Shown here in pieces: positions 14,476 to 21,112 of a stretch of DNA of 21,112 nt. Every line of letters begins with the position of its first letter. Within the stretch, counting starts at the first letter, position 1. The stretch is from contig JBAXWR010000120.1 of NCBI GenBank assembly GCA_037128295.1, positions 1 to 21,112 of the forward strand, in the 5' to 3' direction. The stretch is from JAAFHB01 sp037128295. Its GTDB lineage: Bacteria > Bacteroidota > Bacteroidia > Bacteroidales > Prolixibacteraceae. Both the position numbers and the translations under genes were made by a program. Under the pieces are notes generated by a model. It made no database searches, was not told the origin of the DNA, and saw only the letters and a program-made list of their open reading frames with translations.

Positions 14476-15900
14476 ATGATCCGCAAATTCATCTTCTTGT
14501 TTATTACCCTATTTTTTACGATTAACCTGCAGTCAGGAGCGCAAAACAATACTGCGAAAAAAGGAGCGTCTTCCACCGAAAAAGGTTCAAAATGGATCTC
14601 CCTCTTTAACGGAAAAAACCTTGAAGGATGGATACCCAAAGTTACAGGCTACAAAGCTGGCGAGAACCCACACAATGGATTCCGGGTTGAAGATGGATTG
14701 CTCAGGGTCGATTACCGCGATTTTAGAGCTTTCAACGGTCGGTTTGGCCACCTGTTTTACAAAGACAAGTTTTCGAATTATGTCCTTCATATGGAATATC
14801 GCTTTGTTGGTGAAGTGTTTGCCGATGCCCCTGGCTATTGTTTGCGCAACAGTGGGGTGATGGTCCATTCACAATCGGCCGAAAGTATGGATGAAACCGA
14901 AAACTGGCCGGTATCAGTTGAAATTCAGCTGCTTGGATGTACCGATAAAGTCAAACAAACTACAGCAAATGCCTGTACTCCCGGAACGACCGTATTTATT
15001 AAAGATAACCTCACTACCGAGCATTGTATAAAAGCAAATTCAAAATATTACAACAACAACGAGTGGGTTAAACTTGACATTATTGTCAACGGCGATAAAT
15101 CGACCTACCATGTTGTCAATGGCGATACTGTTTTGGTCTGGTCGAAGGCCCAGGTTGGAGGGAATTTGTTGCCTGAAAATTATCCTGTTCCGGTTGGCAC
15201 TGTTTTGGAAGATGGTTATATTGCACTTCAGGCAGAAGGGCAACCCATTGATTTTAGAGACATTCGGATTATGTTATTGGATGACAATAAGATAGCAAAA
15301 TCTGACAACAAATCCAATATTCAGGGTGCTGCCAAACCACCTGCACCGTTAACCAAAGTGATCGATAATTTTGAATCCTACAATAGCAACTCCCAACTGG
15401 CTTCGGCCTGGAAATCTTCAGCTAAGGAGGGAAAAGCAACATTAAGCCTTGAACCTAAAATTAAAGGTGGTGGTAATAGCGGTTTAAAATTTGGTTACAC
15501 CACCACCAAATCAGAAGATCAATCTACGAGTTCAATTAGTCTGGCCGGTAAATGGGATTTGACCGGATGCAATGGTGTAAGGGTCTTTTTTCAGCCCGAT
15601 GGCTCAGGCAGAGAGATGACGATCCAATTCAACACTTCCGGCAAAGATGGGCAGAACATACAGGATCTTTGGGATTTTGATTACCTGCCTGAGAAAGGTG
15701 ACACTTCACCCAGACTTGTTTTAATACCTTTCAGCCGCTTGAAACACAATACAAAAAAGGCAGTTTCTCCTGATGTTAGCCGTACATTCAAATCCGATTT
15801 TGTGATCGAAACCACAATTTTAATTGGCGGAAAAGACGACAAGCCAGGCAGTGGGGCTTATTATTTTGATGAATTTGCAGGATGTAAGATTCAATTTTAA
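14476..15900 (+). CDS. Exported DUF1080 glycosidase-like protein with C-terminal CBM11-like domain
   Basis: The 474-residue protein starts with a signal peptide (about 1-22, ending QSGAQ). A DUF1080 / 3-keto-disaccharide hydrolase domain (about 38-266) shows WISLFNGKNLEGW, GLLRVDYRDF, YCLRNSGVMVHSQ, the buried acid of SVEIQLLG (E149), a WVKLDIIVNG strand and ALQAEGQPIDFRDIRI. A Lys/Pro/Ala linker (about 270-292) joins a second jelly-roll domain (about 295-474) opening with VIDNFESYNS and LAGKWDLTGCNGVRVFF, the pattern of CBM11/CIA30-like carbohydrate-binding modules. Many DUF1080 proteins are single-domain, so this fusion is a useful hint of polymer targeting. The family includes enzymes acting on 3-keto-glycosides, but no partner oxidoreductase is in the window. 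It is followed 60 bases later by the fucosidase gene on the same strand. Confidence 0.85.
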   Translation: MIRKFIFLFITLFFTINLQSGAQNNTAKKGASSTEKGSKWISLFNGKNLEGWIPKVTGYKAGENPHNGFRVEDGLLRVDYRDFRAFNGRFGHLFYKDKFSNYVLHMEYRFVGEVFADAPGYCLRNSGVMVHSQSAESMDETENWPVSVEIQLLGCTDKVKQTTANACTPGTTVFIKDNLTTEHCIKANSKYYNNNEWVKLDIIVNGDKSTYHVVNGDTVLVWSKAQVGGNLLPENYPVPVGTVLEDGYIALQAEGQPIDFRDIRIMLLDDNKIAKSDNKSNIQGAAKPPAPLTKVIDNFESYNSNSQLASAWKSSAKEGKATLSLEPKIKGGGNSGLKFGYTTTKSEDQSTSSISLAGKWDLTGCNGVRVFFQPDGSGREMTIQFNTSGKDGQNIQDLWDFDYLPEKGDTSPRLVLIPFSRLKHNTKKAVSPDVSRTFKSDFVIETTILIGGKDDKPGSGAYYFDEFAGCKIQF

Positions 15901-15926
15901 GGTACTCTTTAAAAGTCAATTTTGAT

Positions 15927-15934
15927 TATTTTTG
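15927..15934 (+). promoter_or_regulatory. Candidate -7 box before the fucosidase gene
   Basis: TATTTTTG matches TAnnTTTG, 26 bases before the fucosidase ATG. No TTG lies at the expected spacing upstream, so this may be only a secondary promoter within a two-gene operon. Confidence 0.3.
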
Positions 15935-15960
15935 TATTTCCGAAATAAAAAACTAAAACT

Positions 15961-17349
15961 ATGCGAGTAAAATTATTTTTTATTGTTTGTTTGTCGATCT
16001 GTACCTTGGCAATTTCGACAATTTCTGCACAAGGTCCTTACAAAGCCACATGGGAATCGCTCGACAGCCATAAAATGCCTTCATGGTATGACGATGCCAA
16101 AGTGGGATTAAGCATGCACTGGGGAGTTTATTCAGTTCCGGCCTGGGCTCCTCGGGAAAAGGGGATTTCGTATGCCGAATGGTATGGTAACCGGATGAAG
16201 GATATAAAAAATCCGACAGTGGCATATCATAAAGCGACTTATGGTGAAAAGTTTACCTATGATGATTTTATCCCCATGTGGAAAGCCGAATCATACAACC
16301 CGACCGAATGGGCGAAGTTTGCGAAAAATATGGGTGCCAAATACATGTTCATCACCTCCAAGCATCACGATGGATTTTGCTTATGGCCAAGTCAATACAC
16401 CGATCGGAACGCCCTGAAAATGGGTCCGAAGAAAGATATCTTAGGCGAGTATTTTGCCGCTGCACGCAAGGAGGGTCTTAAAGTTGGTTTGTATTACTCA
16501 CTTTATGAATGGTATAACCCGCTCTATACAGGCAAGGATATTCCTTATGCCGGATTGAAGAAAGTGAACAATTATGTCGATGATTACATGATCCCGCAGA
16601 TTAAAGAGTTGATCAGCCTTTATCATCCTGACTTTTTCTATTTCGATGGCGAATGGGACCATCCCGAGCCATTCTGGAAAATGAAGGAAGTAGTAGCTTA
16701 CTTTTATAATGAAGCTGCCAAACGAAATCAGGAAGTATTTGTCAATGATAGGTTTGGAAAAGAAGATCGTGGCAAACATGGTGATTTGTACAATGTCGAA
16801 TACAGCTACAACGACGGAAGTTTGGGTATCCTTACACACAAATGGTCGTTCTGGCAGGGAATTGCAAAAACATTTGGTTATAACCAGGATACAGATATGG
16901 AAGACTGCCTGAGCCCTAAGGAATTTATCGACAAAGCGATTGACGGCATAAGCCGTAACGGCAATTTCGATATCAACGTTGGGCCAACCGCCGCAGGTAT
17001 CATTCCTGAATATGAGCAATACCCTTTGTTAAAGTTAGGTGAATGGTTAAAAGTAAATGGCGAGGCGATTTATGGAACAAGGGTCTGGAAAACGCAAATC
17101 GAAGGGGATGCAAGGTTTACCTCCAAAGGAGATTATGCCTATGCCGTCTTCCTAAAATGGGCCGGCGATGAGTTTAAACTGAAATCTGTAAAACCAGTTG
17201 AGGGATCCAAAATAACCATGTTAGGTGTTCCTGGCGACCTGAAATGGACATGGGATGCCGCTAATGGACTAACAATCAAATATCCCAAAGAAAAAGCAAG
17301 GCCAACTTTATGTAGTTATGCCTGGTCTTTCAAAATAAAAGTTAAATAG
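15961..17349 (+). CDS. Exported GH29 alpha-L-fucosidase
   Basis: The 462-residue protein has a signal peptide (about 1-23, ending ISAQ) and a GH29 (beta/alpha)8 catalytic domain. Signatures are HWGVYSVPAW (53-62), the family motif TSKHHDGFCLWPS (132-144), LKVGLYYSLYEW, and FFYFDGEWD in which D229 is the expected nucleophile. NVGPTAAGIIP ends the barrel, and a small C-terminal beta domain follows (about 365-460). It hydrolyses alpha-L-fucosyl bonds by a retaining mechanism in the periplasm or at the surface. The general acid/base is not conserved in position across GH29 and was not assigned. The length is typical of the short, broad-specificity type. It is the only enzyme here whose sugar is named by family, and it suggests that fucosylated glycans feed the locus. 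A strong terminator follows. Confidence 0.95.
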   Translation: MRVKLFFIVCLSICTLAISTISAQGPYKATWESLDSHKMPSWYDDAKVGLSMHWGVYSVPAWAPREKGISYAEWYGNRMKDIKNPTVAYHKATYGEKFTYDDFIPMWKAESYNPTEWAKFAKNMGAKYMFITSKHHDGFCLWPSQYTDRNALKMGPKKDILGEYFAAARKEGLKVGLYYSLYEWYNPLYTGKDIPYAGLKKVNNYVDDYMIPQIKELISLYHPDFFYFDGEWDHPEPFWKMKEVVAYFYNEAAKRNQEVFVNDRFGKEDRGKHGDLYNVEYSYNDGSLGILTHKWSFWQGIAKTFGYNQDTDMEDCLSPKEFIDKAIDGISRNGNFDINVGPTAAGIIPEYEQYPLLKLGEWLKVNGEAIYGTRVWKTQIEGDARFTSKGDYAYAVFLKWAGDEFKLKSVKPVEGSKITMLGVPGDLKWTWDAANGLTIKYPKEKARPTLCSYAWSFKIKVK

Positions 17350-17390
17350 AAATGTAAGTTTTTAGAATAACAATATTCTACCTAAATTTG

Positions 17391-17425
17391 ACGGCTTCAA
17401 TGCTTAGGCGTTGAAGCCGTTTTTA
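17391..17425 (+). terminator. Intrinsic terminator after the fucosidase gene
   Basis: ACGGCTTCAA (17391-17400) pairs perfectly with TTGAAGCCGT (17411-17420), has a 10-base loop and is followed by TTTTT. It closes the DUF1080-fucosidase unit. Confidence 0.88.
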
Positions 17426-17484
17426 TGGGTAATTGTATTACCTTACACGAAATTTAATGATCTCAAATATCCTAAAATATTGTT

Positions 17485-18129
17485 ATGATAATATTACTCG
17501 ATGTTATAGGCAACATGTCCTTTTTTGACCTTTTGATGAAGGGCGGATGGTTGATGTACCCTTTGTTCTTTCTTTCGTTGGTCTCCATTTTTATCCTTTG
17601 TGAACGTCTCTATTTTCTTTATACCCAGAAAAAAATCGATGAGCCATTTTTGGAAAAATTGAAAGTACTTGTCAAAGAGGGCAAAATAGATCTGGCTTTA
17701 AATCTATGTTCCTCAGCCAATTGTTCCGAAACGCGCATTCTTGAAAAAGGGTTGCTGAACTTGGGTAAGCCTCTCCGCGATATCCACGACCAGATGGAGA
17801 TGGAAGGGAAACTTGAACTTTACAAATACGATGGGAATATCTATTTTTTGGGTGTAATTGCAGGGGTTGCCCCGATGATGGGATTCATTGGAACTATTTC
17901 TGGGGTTATCAAGATTTTTTACAATATCTCATTGGCAGACAATATCAGTATCTCATTGATTTCTGGAGGATTATACGAAAAGTTAATTACTTCGGGTGTA
18001 GGTCTTAGTATCGGGATTATTGCTTATATCTCCTATCACTACCTGAACCACAGGATCAATAAGCTGATCCAGCAATGGGAACTTCGGGCAATACGGTTTA
18101 TTGACCTGATCAACAACGTTAAAATATGA
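17485..18129 (+). CDS. exbB: ExbB/TolQ/MotA-family proton channel protein
   Basis: The 214-residue protein has three membrane segments (about 22-40, 118-145 and 165-188) with the usual long cytoplasmic loop after the first. The family core is APMMGFIGTISGVIKIFY at the second segment and a Gly/Ser-rich third segment (LITSGVGLSIGIIAYISY). With ExbD it forms the inner-membrane motor that uses proton flow to energise TonB-dependent transport or another envelope task. The protein may start at Met11 (position 17515, MSFFDLLMKGGWLMYP), which is closer to the usual N-terminus; the first ten residues here are then leader. Its stop overlaps the next start by four bases (ATGA), so translation is coupled. 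No TonB gene is in the window; supply of energy to the nearby SusC is possible but unproved. Confidence 0.88.
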   Translation: MIILLDVIGNMSFFDLLMKGGWLMYPLFFLSLVSIFILCERLYFLYTQKKIDEPFLEKLKVLVKEGKIDLALNLCSSANCSETRILEKGLLNLGKPLRDIHDQMEMEGKLELYKYDGNIYFLGVIAGVAPMMGFIGTISGVIKIFYNISLADNISISLISGGLYEKLITSGVGLSIGIIAYISYHYLNHRINKLIQQWELRAIRFIDLINNVKI

Positions 18130-18542
18130 ACATCAGGAACGACAGGAACCCGCCGTTCGAGGTATTTTCAAATTCCTTCAGCGATATCATGTTCTTTTTG
18201 ATGTTGTTTTTCCTGATTGCCTCGACCATGATCACACCCGGGATCATCAAACTGGTGTTGCCACAGGTGGACAAGACGCAGACGATGAACAAGCCACCAA
18301 AAGAGATCGCGATATCGATTACAAAGGAATTGAAATATTACATCAACAACAAGCAATTTGAATTTGCGGCTATCGAACCTGAATTGCTAAGATTGAAAAA
18401 GGAAAGTCCGGAGTTGTTTGCGATTGTAAGGTGTGATAACGCCATTGCTGTCCAATCTTTAATCGATATTTTACAACTGGGATCCAAAACCCAGGTAAAG
18501 ATGGTATTGGCCACAACACGAAAAGAGTTGCTCAATAAATAG
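18126..18542 (+). CDS. exbD: ExbD/TolR-family protein
   Basis: The 138-residue protein has a short cytoplasmic start, one membrane segment (about 18-37, SFSDIMFFLMLFFLIAS) carrying the proton-relay Asp at residue 20, and a periplasmic domain of about 95 residues. The early periplasmic stretch IIKLVLPQVDK and the later IAISITKELKYYINNKQ match ExbD. It pairs with the ExbB protein whose gene overlaps it by four bases. Together they form the stator/motor complex in the inner membrane. ExbD and TolR cannot be told apart here; no Tol-Pal genes are seen. Confidence 0.88.
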   Translation: MNIRNDRNPPFEVFSNSFSDIMFFLMLFFLIASTMITPGIIKLVLPQVDKTQTMNKPPKEIAISITKELKYYINNKQFEFAAIEPELLRLKKESPELFAIVRCDNAIAVQSLIDILQLGSKTQVKMVLATTRKELLNK

Positions 18543-18547
18543 TTTCT

Positions 18548-19741
18548 ATGATTTTTAAAGTTCCACAAAGTGAATTGGAATCGCGGCTGCTTCGATTCAG
18601 GAAGCTTATGGACCAACGCAATCCCGACTGGCAGATTGTGGCGGTTTTCAGCAAAATCAACATTTATTATTTTACCGGGACAATGCAGGAAGGGGTCTTG
18701 TTTATCCCAAGGTACGATGAAGCGGTTTTGTGGATCAGGCGCAGTTATGAACGCGCTGTCGATGAATCTCTTTTCCCGGATATCAGACCGATGGAGAGTT
18801 ACCGCGATGCTGCTCTTACAATGAAAAACCTTCCCGATACGGTTTACCTTGAAAAAGAGATTGTTCCGATTGCGATGCTTCAACGGTTTCAGAAATACTT
18901 CCCATTTTCAAAAATAGAATCCGCCGATCTTCAGATTGGTGCAGTAAGGGCGATTAAGAGCCAGTATGAACTTGACTTAATGATCGAATCGGGAAAAATC
19001 CATCAGCGGGTAACTGAAGAATTGGTGCCCGCAATGTTGCACGACGGGATCAGCGAATCGGAATTCTTTTGCGACCTCTATACCGCATTGGTCCGCGAAG
19101 GGCACCATGGGGTTGCCCGCTTCAGCATGTTCGACACAGAATCAATCTTGGGGCAGATTGCCTTTGGGGAAAGTTCCATTTATCCCACATCTTTTAATGG
19201 ACCAGGTGGTAATTATGGGATGAGTCCTGCTGTTCCGATTATGGGGAACAGGGACAGGAAATTGGAACGTTGCGACCTTGTCTTTGTTGACGTGGGTTGT
19301 GGTGTCGAAGGTTACCATACCGACAAAACAATGACTTATGTTTTTGGAAAACAATTACCGGATGAAGCAATAGAGATACATTTGAAATGCGTTGAAATAC
19401 AGAACAATATAGCTGCATTACTCAAGCCTGGCGCGATTCCATCAGTGATATACAATGAAATTTTGGGTGGGTTAAGCCCGGAGTTTATCCAGAACTTTAT
19501 GGGATTTGGGTCGCGCAAAGTAAAGTTCCTCGGACATGGCATTGGTTTGACAATCGATGAAATGCCAGTAATTGCCAATGGATTTGACGAACCGATTCAG
19601 GAAGGGATGGTCTTTGCCATCGAACCTAAAAAAGGGATCGCCGGAATTGGGATGGTTGGCATCGAAAATACATTTATTGTTTCTTCGGAAGGTGGGATCA
19701 ATATTACAGGAGGACATCCGGGGTTGCTGCTGGTGAAATGA
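18548..19741 (+). CDS. M24-family metallopeptidase (Xaa-Pro aminopeptidase / prolidase type)
   Basis: The 397-residue protein has a creatinase-like N-terminal domain (about 1-130) and a pita-bread catalytic domain (about 140-397). All five expected dinuclear metal ligands are visible: D248 (FVDVGC), D259 (YHTDKT), H330 (LGHGIGL), E359 (AIEPKK) and E373 (GIENTF). No signal peptide is present, so it acts in the cytoplasm on short peptides with proline at position 2 or at the C-terminus. It starts five bases after the exbD stop, so the three genes form one operon. The functional link of a peptidase to an ExbBD motor is not obvious; it may simply process imported peptides. It converges with the next gene with 15 bases between stops and no clear terminator. 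Confidence 0.9.
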   Translation: MIFKVPQSELESRLLRFRKLMDQRNPDWQIVAVFSKINIYYFTGTMQEGVLFIPRYDEAVLWIRRSYERAVDESLFPDIRPMESYRDAALTMKNLPDTVYLEKEIVPIAMLQRFQKYFPFSKIESADLQIGAVRAIKSQYELDLMIESGKIHQRVTEELVPAMLHDGISESEFFCDLYTALVREGHHGVARFSMFDTESILGQIAFGESSIYPTSFNGPGGNYGMSPAVPIMGNRDRKLERCDLVFVDVGCGVEGYHTDKTMTYVFGKQLPDEAIEIHLKCVEIQNNIAALLKPGAIPSVIYNEILGGLSPEFIQNFMGFGSRKVKFLGHGIGLTIDEMPVIANGFDEPIQEGMVFAIEPKKGIAGIGMVGIENTFIVSSEGGINITGGHPGLLLVK

Positions 19742-19756
19742 AAAGACCTTCAAATT

Positions 19757-20578
19757 TCAGATATCGGAAGCAACACGAAAACCAGTCATATTATCGCTGC
19801 GATTCGGTCTGGCACTACCTCTAAAAGCTGACTGGCAAAAGGAAACAAAACTATTCCAGCTACCACCTCTTATAACACGATAACTACCCTTAATTGAACC
19901 ACTTGGATTGCTGATTGCCTCTGTGGGGTACTCACCAAACCAATCACTACACCATTCCAATACATTGCCATGCATGTCATATAATCCCCATGCGTTTGGT
20001 TCGAAACTACCTACTGGCATAGTTTTTCCCCTGAATTCGCCCTTTTCACTGAACTGAAACATTGAACTTCCAAAATATGGGTAATGTCCGTTGCAATTTG
20101 CCTGTGATGTACAGAGAGTGTCACCGGTATTGAACAGCGATTTTGTTCCTGCCCGGCATGAATACTCCCACTCTGCTTCAGTTGGCAAGCGGCACCCCAT
20201 CCATTCGGCGAAAGCTTGTGCATCTTTCCAACTTACGTATATAACCGGTTGCTTGCCTCTTCCCCAACCACCATCATGAGTCTTTCGTTTCCCTATCGCT
20301 TCACAAAAATGGTCGTATTGGTCAAAAGTAATGACATATTTGCTTATTTTAAAGGAATTAAGAGACACATCATGTTGGATAAATCCGTCATAGGAACTAT
20401 CTGTACTGCCCATTGTAAATACACCTCCAGAAACATCAACCCATTCAATGTCTGGTTTTGTTAAACCACATTTTAGGCAAATATTACCCATCCATGTGTG
20501 TTTACTGCGGGTTTTACCACAACTTGTGCATTTACAACCATCCCATTTATGAAATCCAAACAAACAATTAATACTCAT
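19757..20578 (-). CDS. Formylglycine-generating-enzyme-like (SUMF1) protein with N-terminal zinc ribbon
   Basis: The 273-residue protein has two parts. The first 40 residues carry a ribbon-like metal site (C17xxC20, H27, C34xxC37, with H10 and C15 nearby). The rest is an FGE-sulfatase/SUMF1 C-type-lectin fold with FTMGSTD (54-60), CRLPTEAEWEYSCRAG (129-144), GLYDMHGNVLEWCSDW (198-213), VIRGGSW and the final GFRVASDI. In true formylglycine-generating enzymes two Cys near the C-terminus bind copper; here the first position is Ser243 and only Cys248 remains, so sulfatase maturation is unlikely. No signal peptide is seen, and no sulfatase is in the window. A ligand-binding or effector-type SUMF1 protein is a better guess than an FGE. 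Neighbours give no operon evidence: a convergent peptidase gene and, 80 bases upstream, a PIN gene. Confidence 0.87.
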   Translation of the reverse strand: MSINCLFGFHKWDGCKCTSCGKTRSKHTWMGNICLKCGLTKPDIEWVDVSGGVFTMGSTDSSYDGFIQHDVSLNSFKISKYVITFDQYDHFCEAIGKRKTHDGGWGRGKQPVIYVSWKDAQAFAEWMGCRLPTEAEWEYSCRAGTKSLFNTGDTLCTSQANCNGHYPYFGSSMFQFSEKGEFRGKTMPVGSFEPNAWGLYDMHGNVLEWCSDWFGEYPTEAISNPSGSIKGSYRVIRGGSWNSFVSFCQSAFRGSARPNRSDNMTGFRVASDI

Positions 20579-20658
20579 GGCTTTGAATTATAAATTAAGT
20601 TTTCAGAGCTTTAAAGCGAATAAATACTTGAATAATATTTAGCCACTAACCTCCAAAT

Positions 20659-21093
20659 TTATTGCATTTTATAAAGGTCATTTAAAAAATCCTCAAACAA
20701 CATTACATCGCGATACCCAGCTTTTTTCAGCCCCTTACACAATTTTTCATCTCTGGTTAAAAGCACAAAACCGGTCTCAATGGATAAGGCAACAAAACTT
20801 ATGTCTTTAATATCAACTAATTCGCATAATTTTGTAGCATAATCCAATGACTTTTGGGTCACTATAATAGAAGGTATTACAGTCAAAAATGAAAAAACAG
20901 TGATGCAGAATTTTTGAAATTGTTGATCATCCAATTTTGTCTTTTCCTTAACAATACCTTTATATTCATCCAATTCAGTTAAAAGATATTGAGGAAAAAC
21001 AAAATCGAAATACGACAAGAGTTTAGTATATTGCGATTTTCCACTTATTAGCATACTCATCACAATATTTGTATCTATCACATAATTAAACAT
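20659..21093 (-). CDS. PIN-domain nuclease (putative toxin-type)
   Basis: The 144-residue protein fits the PIN fold: D7 in YVIDTNIVMS, E40, D94/D97 in VDIKDISFVALSIETG and D115 in LLTRDEKL form the acidic metal site. Such proteins cut RNA and are often VapC-like toxins, though many stand alone. The length is usual. A partner antitoxin would be encoded just upstream on the minus strand, beyond the window edge; only 19 bases remain. Those bases do contain minus-strand in-frame stops (TGA, TAA) just before the ATG, so a close upstream gene could end there. The gene and its flanks look more A+T rich than the polysaccharide locus. Confidence 0.82.
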   Translation of the reverse strand: MFNYVIDTNIVMSMLISGKSQYTKLLSYFDFVFPQYLLTELDEYKGIVKEKTKLDDQQFQKFCITVFSFLTVIPSIIVTQKSLDYATKLCELVDIKDISFVALSIETGFVLLTRDEKLCKGLKKAGYRDVMLFEDFLNDLYKMQ

Positions 21094-21112
21094 TTGAACT
21101 TACTTTCAAAAA

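Noticed and set aside
16498..17019. 173-codon minus-strand frame inside the fucosidase gene
   Set aside because: It lies antisense to the GH29 catalytic domain, with no domain or promoter support.
18338..18883. 181-codon minus-strand frame across exbD and the peptidase gene
   Set aside because: It spans two clearly coding genes on the other strand and has no family pattern.
1..21112. CRISPR arrays, tRNA or rRNA genes, insertion sequences, phage attachment sites
   Set aside because: No regularly spaced direct repeats, cloverleaf sequences, transposase/integrase motifs or terminal repeats with target duplications were found on reading both strands.

Overview
The window looks like chromosomal DNA of a member of the Bacteroidota. 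It has a SusC/SusD outer-membrane pair, an ECF sigma / FecR anti-sigma pair, several TAnnTTTG-type -7 promoter boxes, few Shine-Dalgarno sequences, and secreted proteins with lysine-rich N-termini ending in ..AQ. No tRNA, rRNA, CRISPR array, transposase or integrase was seen. The exact genus cannot be told from the window.

Layout. (1) 1-192 is the 3' end of methionyl-tRNA synthetase, closed by a bidirectional terminator. (2) 316-2781 is a sensory module: a small exported Lys-Ala-Pro repeat protein, a membrane histidine kinase (minus strand) and, divergently, its OmpR-type response regulator (plus strand). (3) 2942-14151, almost all minus strand, is a polysaccharide-utilisation-type locus. In transcription order it holds an ECF sigma factor, a FecR-type anti-sigma factor, a SusC transducer with an STN domain, a SusD lipoprotein, an exported RraA-family protein, an exported (Tat-type) enolase-superfamily protein and a BASS/SBF-family transporter. 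(4) 14476-17349, plus strand and divergent from the sigma gene, encodes an exported DUF1080 protein with a C-terminal jelly-roll/CBM11-like domain and an exported GH29 alpha-L-fucosidase, closed by a terminator. (5) 17485-19741 is a tight ExbB-ExbD-M24 peptidase operon. (6) 19757-21093, minus strand, holds a formylglycine-generating-enzyme-like protein with an N-terminal zinc ribbon and a PIN-domain nuclease.

How they may work together. A ligand bound by SusC/SusD would signal through the STN domain to FecR and release the sigma factor, which would raise expression of the locus. GH29 and the DUF1080 protein would cut glycans outside the cytoplasm. The enolase-superfamily protein and the RraA-like protein carry export signals, so part of sugar-acid breakdown may occur in the periplasm, with the BASS-type carrier as a possible importer of the acid product. 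This pathway is inferred, not shown.

The most interesting non-coding signals are these: a plus-strand intrinsic terminator between fecR and susC, preceded by a plus-strand -7 box, suggesting a short antisense RNA to the susC leader; 11-bp direct repeats replacing the -33 box in front of the Lys-Ala-Pro gene; a perfect 15-bp hairpin between susD and the catabolic genes; and 7-bp-period repeats around the sigma gene, one copy of which has been read as coding sequence in the longest open frame.
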